This document shows positions 36,101 to 46,824 of a stretch of 64,000 nt of DNA, in pieces; position 1 is the stretch's first letter, and the number at the start of each line of letters is the position of its first letter. The DNA comes from Zygnema cylindricum. Its lineage: Eukaryota; Streptophyta; Zygnematophyceae; Zygnematales; Zygnemataceae. The stretch lies in contig JBBHKE010003295.1 in assembly GCA_037447655.1 (NCBI GenBank), forward strand, positions 1 through 64,000. Direction: 5' to 3'. A model generated the notes under the pieces. It saw only the letters and a program-made list of their open reading frames with translations. It did no database searches and was not told where the DNA came from. A program made the translations under genes and the position numbers.

Positions 36101-37442
36101 CGAGGAAACCTTTGCCCCGGTGGTCAGATTTCCCTCCGTCCGCATACTTCTCAGTTTAGCAGCGGCGGAAGACATGGAAGTGCACCAGATGGACATCAAA
36201 ACAGCCTTTTTGCATGGAGAATTAGAAGAGGAGATCTTCATGCGACAACCCGAAGGGTTTGTGGAAGAAGGAGAGGAGAGTAAGGTATGCCGGCTGATTA
36301 AATCTCTTTATGGTTTGAAACAGGCGCCCCGACAGTGGAATAAGAAGCTTGATGAGTTTCTTACCGGTCTAGGATATATTCGGATCAGCTCAGATCACTC
36401 AATCTATGTTTTCGAAGATGAGGAAGGTTTTATATTTATTGCAATTTATGTTGATGATTTGCTTGTTTTAAGTAAATCAATGGAAAAAATTAATAAACTG
36501 AAAACCGATCTTAAGGGGAGATTTGAAATGAAGGATATGGGGGAAGCAAAATATATTTTGGGAATTCAAGTAAAAAGAGACCGAAAAAGAAAAATTATAA
36601 GATTGACTCAAAAGGAAGCAATAGGAAACATGCTTGAAAAATTTCAAATGGATAAAGCTAATAGTTGCACAACTCCAATGGAATTGAAGAAGGGAAGTGA
36701 GGGGAGTGAGGAAGAAGGAGTCATAGTCTTAGACGAGGAATTATCTCCTGAAGAACAGAAGTTCATGCAGACTATTCCTTACAGGCAAGTAGTGGGAAGT
36801 CTAATCTATTTTATGAATTGTACCCGACCGGATTTAGCTGCAGCTGTAGGAGTGCTGAGTAGAAGTCTAAATGCTCCCACTAAGAAGGATTGGGAGGCAG
36901 CTAAGAGAGTCCTTAGATACTTGGTAGGAACTAGAGATCTATGGTTGCATTTGGGTGGGGAGAATACTGACATCACTACTTGGAGTGATGCCAGTTATGG
37001 TGATGCTCCGATGAGGAGATGTACTTCTGGATATGTATTATATGTGGGTGATGGGGCTTGCTGTTGGAGTAGCAAACAGCAAAAGGTTATTGCTCAGTCC
37101 ACCATGGAGGCTGAGTATATGGCCTCTTGCTCTGCTGTAAAAGAATTGATGTGGGTCAAGTCTTTGCTTGGTGAGCTTGGTCACCTTAAGAGTGGTGTGC
37201 AGAAAATATTTTGTGATAATCAGGCAGCAATCGCTATTTCTGCCAATCCTAAACACCATTTTAAAGCCAAACACATGGACATCAGACTCAGCTTTGTTAG
37301 AGAGAAAGTAGAAAACAAAATAATCAGTTTAGAGTACAGACCAGATAGTGAGATGGTAGCAGATATGATGACCAAACCTGTGCCTTCCCCTAAGCTAATT
37401 TTTTGCAGGGAGAAGTGTGGTCTGAAATTAAAGATTGACTAG
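33084..37442 (+). CDS. Gag-Pol polyprotein of copia element A, 1452 residues
   Basis: Single-frame polyprotein for a complete retrotransposition cycle. In order: Gag with CCHC knuckle CHFCKKPGHYMAEC (residues 300-313), aspartic protease DSGAS (D387), and GAG-pre-integrase MWHKRLGHV (about 517). The integrase has D584, D647 and E683 (D,D-35-E; HTDIWGP, RSDNGGEY, NGVAERLNRT). Reverse transcriptase runs from about residue 955, with YVDDLL catalytic D1124-D1125. RNase H has D1302, E1342 and D1378. All catalytic residues looked for are present, with no stop or frameshift. The frame opens inside the LTR (MEVSEF), and residues 7-12 are encoded across the primer-binding site. An alternative start is the ATG within that site at 33,108. 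The upstream ATG is preferred because C uses the same position and start sequence. Confidence 0.95.
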   Translation: MEVSEFQVMGPPSRVPIFNGTGFIYWESMMIGALCEKRFWGIVSGRLGRPSSLGIPPGFKGSRFTRKEDSPSTEETKEGEVGDKGKEKEATTPIATGLAFMSPIPRNEENDTETWDFNNMAAKHFILRHLTQGLACPHLQVERASDLWMALIEMYRSGTIQQQQLADQKVKEYVYKGGNMLDFCNELATLFMELESAGKVFSEKEKVNCLLMKLPDEFENIVNRVQDLPDSRWIWNSVVGMILVRENTIEIRRGGKSGQALATATDWRNKDSRKPVRNYGGREREKQVGEFEPRAPKGLCHFCKKPGHYMAECTKLTELRLKEGQTGGTPRGKKKALVTQVLEAESEDEDDELLLDEELEAKTEVEIPRRQKCAYGGLKGEAGWIIDSGASMHMCKDRHLFTKIRKIPTVEIEYGDGRIVTTTLVGSVDLKVLVEGKTSILTFSDVLFIPELNKNLISTSVLDDKGFFTSTREGVFTASFEEDVYFIAEKGSHGMFRLILSNETKKLYYAGVYDIMMWHKRLGHVNLDKLREIKKMGVVEGIQFSESDDISDCSGCAQGKAHRLPFPKTATYKGEKLLDLVHTDIWGPARVPSPGGKRFMMTITDDWSRYSRVYFLKNKSEAEDCFRQYKAWSEKLHETPIKRVRSDNGGEYTSNQFEDFLREDGVQHQKTVPENPEQNGVAERLNRTLSDSARSMLSGKKIGKRFWAEAMNCANYLKNRVLTSAIKDQTPYERWTGRKPDLSHLKVFGSQVFSLDTDRSNWKLDPKGKPGYLLGYDEDVKGYRVYDLKREDIILVKHLVVMDEGKSVDPFKYTKSVKIRFESENSDDFELPNYPGFRDDDILAGTNQTEKDSAVETPVTTLLEAEDVVEIDSESRDRGEAEFVRKNPREPSIPASDFEGGRRSSKRLQEKQVNNKVTKLSHQDEPQTYREAMTCPERNRWKTAINEEMASIMAADTWELVDCPPNRKPIGCKWVFKLKLNPDNTIERYKARLVAKGFTQKEGIDYEETFAPVVRFPSVRILLSLAAAEDMEVHQMDIKTAFLHGELEEEIFMRQPEGFVEEGEESKVCRLIKSLYGLKQAPRQWNKKLDEFLTGLGYIRISSDHSIYVFEDEEGFIFIAIYVDDLLVLSKSMEKINKLKTDLKGRFEMKDMGEAKYILGIQVKRDRKRKIIRLTQKEAIGNMLEKFQMDKANSCTTPMELKKGSEGSEEEGVIVLDEELSPEEQKFMQTIPYRQVVGSLIYFMNCTRPDLAAAVGVLSRSLNAPTKKDWEAAKRVLRYLVGTRDLWLHLGGENTDITTWSDASYGDAPMRRCTSGYVLYVGDGACCWSSKQQKVIAQSTMEAEYMASCSAVKELMWVKSLLGELGHLKSGVQKIFCDNQAAIAISANPKHHFKAKHMDIRLSFVREKVENKIISLEYRPDSEMVADMMTKPVPSPKLIFCREKCGLKLKID
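33104..33118 (+). other. Primer-binding site of A (anticodon arm of initiator tRNA-Met)
   Basis: GGTTATGGGCCCACC directly follows the LTR. It is the complement of GGUGGGCCCAUAACC, the conserved anticodon arm of eukaryotic initiator tRNA-Met. That implies priming by an internally cleaved tRNA half, as established for Drosophila copia. The same site opens B (48,647) and, with one mismatch each, C (52,533) and D (40,020). Confidence 0.85.
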
Positions 37443-37444
37443 AA

Positions 37445-37455
37445 AATAAGGGGAG
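37445..37455 (+). other. Polypurine tract of A
   Basis: AATAAGGGGAG immediately before the 3' LTR. The same AAAATAAGGGGAG precedes the 3' LTRs of C and D. Confidence 0.85.
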
Positions 37456-38505
37456 TGTAGAAACTAATGGTTTTATTAGTATTTTCTAGGTCTGAAAAGA
37501 AATATAGAAGTCGAGGCAGTCTATCTCTAACTTCTCTCTCCAACTCTCAAACTTGTCGCAGTCACTGAGAAATTGGAGAGGAAGCTAGAGCCATGGCTAC
37601 CTTGGCTATCCTGAGGTTTACGGGAATTTTATATTAGGGTTTATATATTTAATTAAAATGTATGTGCCGCCGGCAGGATTTGATCCTTGAACCTGCCGGC
37701 CGGCAGACACGAAGTAGTCGGTAGCCTTAGCCATTTCATCTAGCGGTAGTGTTACATAGCTTATAGTTTGATAATTATTTATATATGTATACAAGCGATA
37801 AACCATTTAACTAGAATTAATTACGGGATACATAGATCCAGTAATATGTAAATGTACGACTTACGGTACGGACATAAATCAGTACCGCGCATTTGTTTCG
37901 TAAATGAAACAAATACCGCGCATGTATTTATTACGGCTACGATTAAAGCCGAATTTAATCGGACGGCCGGGATTAGCGCCGAGATCGCGGAGGAAGATTT
38001 CGGCGGTTTGTGGCCATCGCCACATCGGATGACGCGTGGCAAAATTCCGTTGGATTGTGGAAACTCCGGAGATTATGGCACCGAATCCGGATTTGACATG
38101 TGTCGACATTTTGGCCATGTCGTACAATATCCGTACATAAAGTACACCGGCAGCTGTACTTTTGCGTACGGAACTCAATTCTGATTGGTTCCGTACATCA
38201 GTAGATAGAGTCTGTGAGTGAGATAGGACTTAGAAAAATTAGAAGATATGACCCTCTCTCCCAGAGAGCTTCTGTACAAAAGGTCAACTTTGACCCTCCA
38301 TAACTTACTGCTCAGGGGAGCAAATTCAGAGATTCTTTTTGCTATCGACTCAGGGGAGTCTTGTCTTCACAGGGGTGAAGTTGGTCAGAGTGTTTGTCTG
38401 CAAGGGTGGCAGTTATTTTTGCTTAAACACAAAGGGGTCAGGATTATCCTAGAGGCTTTTTGGAAGCTGTCCACTCTGAGGACTTATGGAGGTCTCAGAG
38501 TTTCA
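37456..38505 (+). repeat. 3' LTR of A
   Basis: 1050 bp, differing from the 5' LTR at two positions. Ends GTTTCA before the CGGCT target duplication. Confidence 0.97.
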
Positions 38506-38841
38506 CGGCTATTGTATAACATGGCCATCTAATTGACACTTGTCAGCTTGGGAGCCATCGTTCCTCCTCCCATCTTTTTTGTCGTCTAATGATTTGGGGC
38601 CACGAGGCACAGCACGCCGTAATGTCCGAAAGCCACCAAAGTTTCCCTCGGGTTTGGCAGCGGCGACGACGTTTGTCCGATCATGTATTTTACACGGTTA
38701 GATTTCGCGTCCGCGAGCGCCGTTGTCTATATGTGTCATTTCATCAGTTTGGTCTCTTTTAGTCAAAGTGACTTTGCGTAAATCTTTAATTAAATATCAA
38801 ACCACATATGTGTATCTTTTCATTTACGCCTTAATGGATAA

Positions 38842-40019
38842 TGTTGATATTTGTATATTTTCTAGGTCTATATTAGGATAGAAAAAAGCAAATGCAGTTT
38901 GCCACTAACTCCTTCTCCAAGCCCCCACACTAGTTGTAGTCACTCAAGGCTGGATAAGGAGACAAAGCCATGGCTGCCTATGCCCTGTAGAGAGACAGAA
39001 AGTAGCATGGTAAGTTTTACTACAATGGTTTTGACGGACCCAAGATTAGATCCTTCTACCTACCGTTCGTCAAATTACCCATAGGTCTTAGCTTTCTCCG
39101 TTAAGCCTAAGACTAGTGTTACAATACATGTCTTTTCATAATTACTTCAACAATTACGCGTAGACTAATTCGTTTAACAACAATTAGATACGTAGTACAT
39201 CGATACAGTTTCATATAGTACGGACTACGGTATGAGGACGAAACAAATACCGCACATTTGTTTCGATAGCGAAACAGATATCACGCATCAATTTTTCGAA
39301 GGCTATAATTAAATGTCAATTCGGATCGGACGGTCGCGATAGATGTCGAGATCGGGGAGTAGGTTTTGGGCAGTTTGCGTTCAAAGCCACGTCAATTGAC
39401 AAGTGGCAGAACCACATTGGCTTACGACATCTCCGGGGATTATAGCAACAAATCCGGATATGCCACATATCGACTTATTGGCCATGTCGTACAATGGTCG
39501 TACAAAAGGTACACCGGCACCTGTACCTTTTCTACTATACACTGATGCGATTGGTCTGTACCTTAGTACTAGAGGATTTAGAGAGGGGTTTTAGGACTTA
39601 TAATGTTTTGGTAGGTAGCCACCTCACTTCTAGAGAGCATCTGTATAAATCGGCAAACTTTGCCATTTAATATCAACTCATTTCGTAGACCATTTTCATT
39701 GTTTCTTTTTGCTGCGCACTCAAAGGAGTCCAAGCTACAGAGGTGTGTAGTCGGTCAGAGTGTTTGCCTTCCAGGGTGGCTGCATTTCTAAGGGAAAGTC
39801 AAAGTGGGGAAAGTAATCCAAAACTCATATTCCAACTTTGCATTCTGTGGTGAAACTGAGCACACAGAAAGTCTTATTTCACAGGGGTGAAGTTGTAATG
39901 GGGTTCTGATTGTCAAGGGGTCAATCATTTACGTTTATATATACTTCGAGTCGGCACTATCTAGATTAGCTTCTTTAGACCTGCGAATTCGGTGTGGCAA
40001 TGGAGCCCATAGAATTACA
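38842..40019 (+). repeat. 5' LTR of D
   Basis: 1178 bp, TGTTGATATTTG...AGAATTACA. Carries the CTCCAAGCC/GGCTGGA hairpin and ATGGCTGCCTATGCC (about 38,909-38,985), the antisense tRNA-like segment, the GTTTCGATAGCGAAAC palindrome and the GTAC cluster. The Gag ATG is at 39,994. Confidence 0.9.
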
Positions 40020-41890
40020 GGTTATTGGCCCACCATCAAGGGTGCCTATGTTTGATGGAACAGACTTCACTTATTGGGAGTTCACGATGGAGGGATTGCT
40101 TTTCGAAAACCACTTATGGGGAATTGTTTCGGGACAACTGAGATGTCCGCCACTGGGCTTTGGAGGAACTCACTATGGAGATTCATCTAGGGCTTTCCAG
40201 AAAATCAACGGGAGTAAGGATGCAATGGAAGGTGAAGGGAAAATCATTGCCATGGAAGGGGGAAAATGGGAGAATGATAACGGAACACCTATGGTGAGGG
40301 GAGCTATGCTCTTGGCTACGGTCCCACTTGTAGGGGTTATAACTAAAACTGAAGAAACAGACAGTAGAATTTGGGAGTATAAAAACACTACAGCAAAACA
40401 TCTCATACTTAGAAATATGTCTAAGTCCATAGCTATCACTTTTTCAAATCTAACCAAGTCTTCACAAATCTTGGAAACACTAAGACAAATTTATAAGAGT
40501 CAGACTATACAGAGGCAGCAGTTAGTAAAACAAGAAATAGAGGCCTAGGTTTATAAAAGCTGTAGCATGATAGAGTTTTGCAATGATATTGCTGCATTAT
40601 ATATTGAGCTTGCTATTGCGGGATATGTAGAATATGAGGAGTGAAAGATTTACACACTAATCATGAAACTCCCATAAGAGTACGAAGACATCATTTACCG
40701 TACGCAAGCAATGGATGGTTCCTCATGAACTTGGAGCATTACCATGGGGATAATTCTTGTGAGGGAAAGTACTTTGGAGCTTCGTAGGGGAAGTGACAGG
40801 GTGAATGCACTAACACCTAGTGGTGCATGGCGGAAGCGTGATGAGAGGAACGGCGGTGACAGGAGGAAGCGTGATGATAGAAAGAAACACAAAGGTAAAC
40901 CTTATCGGAACTTCGGTGGAAAGAGAGGGAGAGGAAAAGAAAGGGGAGCTTTGAAAAAGCAGGTTTGCTCCTTTGTAGGGAACCGGGTCACTATATGGAG
41001 GAATGCCCTTGTTTGGAAGAACTTAGAAGTTGGAATGTAGATGAGGAGGAAGAAAGGGAAGAGGAGAAAGAGGATAAAGAAATTTTAAAGCTTCTTCACA
41101 TCGGTAGAATGGAGAAGAGAGAAAAGTACACAGAAATTCCACGAAAGCAACAATGTGCTTTTGGAGGTATAAGGGAAGTAAAGGGAAGAGAGGTACTTGA
41201 GAGAGTTAGAAAAAATGAGGATAATTTTATAGATATGTTGATAACATAATACTTGTCGGATACGAAAACTATAACGGATTCCGAGGAAAGGGGAGAAGTA
41301 AATTTGGAGGAGGTTGTAAACGATAAGGGGGAAGAAAAATATTTATTGAAAGGTTTAGGGGAGGAGAAATATTTATTGGGAATAAGTTAGAAAGTGATAG
41401 TGGAAATAATTCCATGGGAGAGTGAGGAAAGTTCAGAAAATGGGGTAAGTATCATGGATAAAAATATGAGTACGGAAGACGTAGATCTTATGACAAACTT
41501 AGCGAGGATACTTGTATGTTCGAAAAACTTGGGGGGTAATGGACTTGACATCACTATTGGGAGTGATGCCATCTATGAAGGTGTGCCTGTAAAAGGGTTA
41601 GCATTTGGGTGTGTGTTGCAGATTAGGGATGTGGTTGGTTGTTTGGACTGCAAGAAGGAAATTGGATTTTGTGTGGATGGAAAAGAGATGAGGTGGATAA
41701 AATCTTTGCTCGGATATATGAAAAGTGAGATGCTAAAAAAAATGTGTGATCACCGAGATCGAATGTTTATTTCAGCTCATCTAATAGGCCTTTTAAAATA
41801 TGAGGGTATTTTCTTAAAGTTTAATGATATGAAAAGGAAAAAAGAAAAGAAAAAGGGGGAGCGAGTGCTTGTTTTCATTTTTGTGTGGGA
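39994..41890 (+). pseudogene. Truncated gag / RNase H remnant of D
   Basis: Opens MEPIELQVIGPPSRVP inside the LTR and runs 184 codons (FDGTDFTYWEF..EGLL, KHLILRNMSKS), ending at a TAG near 40,546. Further gag follows in other frames: GIILVRESTLELRRG at 40,744, a CCHC knuckle split by a frameshift near 40,965-41,010, and IPRKQQCAFGGI near 41,135, just before the expected protease. After that the sequence jumps to an RNase H-like piece (LDITIGSDAIYEG..., about 41,545; MRWIKSLLG, about 41,690). Integrase and reverse transcriptase are deleted. Confidence 0.8.
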
Positions 41891-41924
41891 GTTGTAAAGA
41901 AAATAGAGGAGAAAATAAGGGGAG

Positions 41925-44358
41925 TGTTGATATTTTTATATTTTCTAGGTCTATATTAGGATAGAAAAAGGCAAATTCAGTCTGCCTCTAACTCCCTTCT
42001 CCAAGCCCCCAAACTTGTTGTAGTCACTAAAGGCTAGATAAGAAGACTCACTTCTCCAAGCCCCCAAACTTGTTGTAGTCACTAAAGCCTAGATAAGGAG
42101 ACAAAGCCATGGTTGCATATGCCCTCTAGAAAGACAGGAAGTGGCATGGTAGGTTTTACTAAAAAGGGATTTGACAGACCCATAAATTGATCCTGATACA
42201 TGTTTAAAGTTATGTTTTTTCTAGGTCTAAATAGGAAAAATAAAAAGAATAAATAAAGCAAAGGCAATCTGCTTCTCGCCCCACTCTCCAGTCCCTATAC
42301 TTGTTGCAGTCACTAAAGACTGGAGAGAGAGCTACAACCATGGCTGCCTATGCTGTCTAAGGTGACAGAAAATAGGCTACTACTTAATCTGTACCAAAAG
42401 ACTGTCGGCTCTAGGATTTGAACTTGGTACCTAACGTTTGTTAGACTAACCGGTAGGTGATAGATTTATCCTGTAGTCTAGGATCAGTGCTAGGACATAT
42501 AGGGTACGATAAGTATTTGAATAGATACAGGGCAAAGATTCCATTTAACTGCTAGGACGGAATATTTGGCATAGAACACGTTGTACCTTTTATGCCGCAC
42601 GAAACAAATGTTACGGATATTTGTTTCGACGGTCCGGATAAAAAAGCGATGTCAAATCGACGGCCGTGGTGGAAGCCGGAATTCCGGAATGGTCGCCTTG
42701 GCGTTTTCAGGCGCCACCACTTCGTATGACACGTAGTGATATCGTACGTGGTTGCGGAATGTCTTGAGTGCATGACAACAAGCTCGGATGTGACAGATGT
42801 CACCTCTATAGCCTGTCGTACGGCTGTCGTACAGAAAGTACACCGGCGCCTATACTTTTCTGTACGGTATAGTCTTATAATTGGCGCCGTACTTCAATAG
42901 AATGGGTTTTAGAGAGGGAGTAGGACTTAGAATATTTCGGGTAAGTAGCCGCCTCTCCCAAAGAGCATCTTATACAAAAGGCAAACTATGGCCAGCCATG
43001 ACAATTAACTCAGTTGACCAAATTCAGTGATTCTTTTTGCTGCAGACTCAAGGGAGTCCAGGCTACACATTCATTGATTCTTTTTCCTGCAGACTCAGGG
43101 GAGTCCAGGCTACACAGGGGTGTAGTCGGTCAGAGTGTTTGCCTGCCAAGGTGGCTGCGTTTCTAAGGGAAAGTCAAAGTGGAGAATGTTATCCAAAACT
43201 CATATTCTAACTTTGCATTCTGTGGTGAAACAGAGCACACAAAAAGTCTTACTTCACAGGGGTGAAGCTTAAATGGGGTTTTGATTGTCAAGGGATCAAT
43301 CATTTGGGTTTATATAAACTAGGAGTCGGCACTATCTAGATTAGCTTCTTTTGTTCAACAAATTCAATGTGGCAATGGATCCCATAGAAATTCAGTACCT
43401 AGCGTCCGTCAAGTCACTCGTAGATCTTAGCTTTGTCCGTTCATCCTAAGACTAATGTTATAATACATGTCATTTCATAATTACTTCAACAATTAAACGT
43501 ATACTAATTCATTTAACGAGGAATAGATACGTAGTGCATAGATATAGTTTCATAAAGTACAGACTACGGTACGATGACGAAACAAATACCGCACATTTGT
43601 TTCGATAGGGAAACCAATATCGCGCATCAATTTTCGACGGCAATAATTAAATGTCAGTTTGGATCGGACGGTAGCGATAGATGCTGAGATCGCGGAGTAG
43701 TTTTTTGGCGGTTTGCGGTTATAGCCATGTCAATTGACACATGGCATAACCACATTGGCTTACGACATCTCTAGGGATTATAGCAACAAATCCGGATATG
43801 TCATGTATCAACTTGTTGGCCATGTCGTACGATGGTTGTATAAAAGGTACATTGGCACCTGTACCTTTATCTACTATACAGTGATGCGATTTGTTTGTAC
43901 CTCAGTACTAAAGGGTTTAGAGAGGGGTTTTAGGACTTATAATATTTTGGTAGGTAGCCACCTCTCTCCCAGAGAGCATATGTATAAATCGGCAAACTTT
44001 GCCATTTAATATCAACTCATTTAGTTGACCATTTTCAGTGATTCTTTTTGTTGCGGACTTAGGGGAGTCCAAGCTACATAGGTGTGTAGTCAATCTGAGT
44101 GTTTGCGTGCCAGGGTGGCTGCTTTTCTAAAGGAAAATCAAAGTGGGGAAAGTTATCCAAAACTCATATTCTAACTTTGCATTTTGTGGTGAAACTGAGC
44201 ACACAGAAAGTCTTATTTCACAAGGGTGAAGTTGTAATGGGGTTCTGATTGTCAAGGGGTCAATCATTTGGGTTTATATATACTTGTAGTCGGCACCATC
44301 TAGATTAGCTCTTTTGAACCTGCGAATTCTGTGTGGCAATAGAGTTCATAGAATTACA
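41925..44358 (+). repeat. 3' LTR of D, split by solo LTR E
   Basis: Pieces are 41,925-42,200 and 43,395-44,358. The first has an extra tandem copy of the CTTCTCCAAGCCCCCAAACT hairpin block. Ends ATTACA before GATAA. Confidence 0.85.
42201..43394 (+). mobile_element. E: solo LTR inside the 3' LTR of D, 1194 bp
   Basis: TGTTTAAAG...AAATTCA, related to the D LTR along its length, with no internal domain. Flanks ATACA and GTACC match at three of five positions. Contains the perfect 10-bp stem CTCTCCAGTC/GACTGGAGAG and a tandem repeat at about 43,025-43,115 (GATTCTTTTT.CTGCAGACTC). Confidence 0.8.
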
Positions 44359-44561
44359 GATAAGGCGTACGTCTTCATAGTGTTCTGTAAACCTTGTTTC
44401 AAATTTGGTACGAGGCAACATTTTGGTCATCTATCAGTTTGTTCTGCCTGTTTGCTTGTTTCTTTTTGACTATGGAGGCAGCCATGGTGACTCTCTCTCT
44501 CTCTATCTCTTCTCTCTAAAGTCTAAATTAAGAAGTGAATGTTAATTATTTCTTTTCAACA

Positions 44562-45711
44562 TTATAAGTACTTCAAATCCTTTCCTCTTTGCAAGAGAAG
44601 AAGAAAAAATGTTTTTCCAAAATTCTGAAATAAAAAAGACGTCATAAAGTGTTCTTTTAGTTGGGGTGCCATCAATGTCCACCATAAGTGTCACCTCGCA
44701 TTTTGCGTTGCATGTAGTGTTTTGTCCATCCGCATAATAGATGTTTTTTGGAGGAATGGTCTGTTGTTTATCTAAATATTCTTGATTCCAACACATGTGG
44801 GGATACGTGCCCATTTCTAACCCGAATCTCTTTCTCTTGTGGTCGTGTTTATGTGTGCAAAAATGATCATTTCGTTCGTTTCCTGAAAACTTACAACTTC
44901 TTCTTCATTTTTCATTGTTTTCTAGGAGAAGGCACAAGTTTCAGTAGGTTCACAAAACTTTGGTTTTCGTGTTTACCAACCTGGAATAATTCCAATTTCA
45001 TCAGCCTTTTTATATTTTGGGCAATTTTTGTAGCCATGTCATTTCTCATTACAATAATAGCATATATCAGGTCTTTGTGGATACTAAGGTCTTTGTGGAT
45101 ACTAACTTTGTTTATACTATAACTCCTCTTTTTTAAAGGTTAGAGTATTAAAACCTTCAGCTTGTCTACTACCTTTAAAAGCTTCTTGGTTAAACTCTTC
45201 GTCTAAGACAAGCTAAATTGCTATTGCTAAATTCGAATCAACCTGGGCTAATTTTTTCGAATTTTCAGAGGCTCCTTTATATTCGTGAAGAAGTCCTCTC
45301 ATTAACAACATCGCGGGTCATCCGGATATTTTCAACCCAAACAAGCATTTTCTACAATCAACTTTCTTAAACCATAACAATATTCTGCTATACAACCGCC
45401 AAGGTACTTACACTCCCGAATTTTGCCAGCCGTAATCATCTGGTGTTGAATATTAGTTTTGATGTGCATATCTTTCAAAGAATTCCATTTTTCTTTCGCC
45501 TTTTTCATGTGAATATGCGCCAGTGCAAGCTCTTTTGAAATGAGAAGCTTGATGATGTGAAGATAATGGAAATTTTCCTTCTTCAGCCGATATCCGATTC
45601 ACCTAGAGATCCATCCAAGACATCCATAAGGTTAATATTCATAAAATATAACTCCACTATATCAACCCAATAGATATATGTCGTGCCGTCGAAGACCTTC
45701 AGGGAGGGCCC
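44562..45711 (-). pseudogene. Gag and protease remnant of H
   Basis: On the minus strand, a gag start with FDGTTYIYWVDIVELYF..LMDVLDGSL (about 45,690-45,600), then KELALAHIHMKKAKEKWNSLK, a CCHC knuckle CYYCNEK.HGYKNC (about 45,070-45,030), and the protease C-terminal half near 44,814-44,565 (YADGQN...TLYDVFFISEFWKNI). Several stops. It breaks off exactly at the start of solo LTR S. Confidence 0.7.
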
Positions 45712-46567
45712 TGAACTTCTTACTCTGTGACAAGTGGAGCAGCACCAACTACCACTAAATCACAAGCCATCGTAGAACCAAAAGGGGAAGCACTCCAGAT
45801 ACCAACTTTGACCCACTACATAAAGCATTCAATATGGCTAAATGGCCCCAAACCACATCTGCAAGCAGTTTATCGTGTGTGCTGACAACCCACAAATTTT
45901 CAAGCAAAACGCTATATTAAACCAAGAGATATAGCCCAAATAATATCCGTTAAAATGCACAAAAGTGCCCTTTGAAACCTTATACAAGGAATTCGTGAAA
46001 ATTACTAAGTCCTATAATTTATACAAATAAATTCTACTATTGTCTATCTATCCAACAATGTAAATAATGTTGCGGTGCTCTCTAACCGTACTCTAATGTA
46101 ATCTGACTAGGTACCTAATATACGTTAAGTTAGTCAACAGTGTGTGTACTATTCCGTAAAAACAAACAAACCCTAATTGTCTACCAACGTCTTCAACTAA
46201 CTGTACACACTAATAAACGAATACGTGTGAAGACAAACTTCCGTTTCCACAAAGTTATCACCGACATTGAAACTTAATACGTGACGAGATCCACAGCCTC
46301 ATAGTGGTCCACTTTCAGATTCTGCTAAATCTTTGTCAATCCGATCTTGTCTATCGCACAGTATGTAATAATTAGATGTGCGCGCCATTTTGTAATCTTC
46401 CTTTTACTTAGAAGCCGTCCAATGTGATCTCTCTAATTACGTACAGTCCAGATAGTCAAAGTACACCAATTGTGATACATAGTTTGAAACAACTCTGAAA
46501 AATGTTTATAAGTCCTAAAGTTTTCCTCTCACAAAATATAGAGAGGACTAAAGCTTTAAAAACAACA
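45712..46567 (-). repeat. 5' LTR of H
   Basis: Starts TGTTGTTTTTAAAGC at 46,567 on the minus strand. The proximal 240 bp match 29,753-29,989. The inner end is near 45,712, where GTTCAGGGCCCTCC, a probable decayed half-tRNA primer-binding site, begins the gag region. Confidence 0.65.
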
Positions 46568-46824
46568 CTGCGCTGTCCGTAAAAAAATTCAGTTAAACAT
46601 ATTCGGAACTGATTCATACACGTGGCATGCCATTCTATATAAAGTCAATAATATAATACAGTATGGTATAAAGTATTATCTTGTGCATACTATATTTTTT
46701 TAAGTTATCGTCAATATAGAATTTGTTGGTCTTGAACCGATATATCCTAACCGTTGGATAACCAATAACTATTGGTATCAGTGATATCGCAATAAATTTC
46801 TTATTGATATAGAATACTAAAAAA
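46568..46824. other. AT-rich spacer, no gene recognised
   Basis: Unassigned sequence between H and the 325-bp repeat. Confidence 0.5.

Larger units (their letters stand above)
32054..38505 (+). mobile_element. A: intact, young Ty1/copia retrotransposon, 6.45 kb
   Basis: Two 1050-bp LTRs (TGTAGAAAC...GTTTCA) flank a 4352-bp interior with one open gag-pol frame. The 5-bp duplication CGGCT is exact (32,049-32,053 and 38,506-38,510). The LTRs differ at two positions only: C/A at 32,639/38,041 and C/T at 33,057/38,459. Primer-binding site, polypurine tract, coding frame and duplication all appear intact, so it could be autonomous. It sits inside solo LTR S. Confidence 0.97.
38842..44358 (+). mobile_element. 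D: internally deleted copia element
   Basis: LTR-bounded (TGTTGATAT...ATTACA), with an exact 5-bp duplication GATAA (38,837-38,841 and 44,359-44,363). The interior is only 1905 bp (40,020-41,924). It keeps gag and a tail of RNase H but has lost integrase and reverse transcriptase. The 3' LTR is split by solo LTR E. It inserted into solo LTR S, to the right of A. Confidence 0.9.
31678..44561 (-). mobile_element. S: antisense solo LTR in H, itself split by A and D
   Basis: Its three pieces are 44,561-44,364, 38,841-38,511 and 32,053-31,678, about 905 bp in all. It begins TGTTGAAAAG and ends ...GAATTTCA. It retains the ATGGCTGCC block, the CCATG..TACAATAGCCGTAC block and the U5 blocks (CATAACTTACTGCTCAAG, GATTCTTTTTGC) of A-type LTRs. 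Minus-strand flanks are TATAA and TATGA, a 5-bp duplication with one change. No internal sequence is present, so it is a solo LTR. Confidence 0.75.
29753..46567 (-). mobile_element. H: old antisense copia element split by a solo LTR and later insertions
   Basis: The halves are 46,567-44,562 (5' LTR, gag, protease) and about 31,677-29,753 (GAG-pre-integrase, linker, polypurine tract, partial 3' LTR). Joining them restores the protein order: ...KGFEVL at 44,565 followed by MKNGKQIVSKQG at 31,676. The intervening 31,678-44,561 is solo LTR S with A and D inside it. The 3' LTR fragment (29,753-29,989) and the 5' LTR share the TGTTGTTTTT.AAGCTTTAGTC start and long downstream similarity. Confidence 0.7.
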
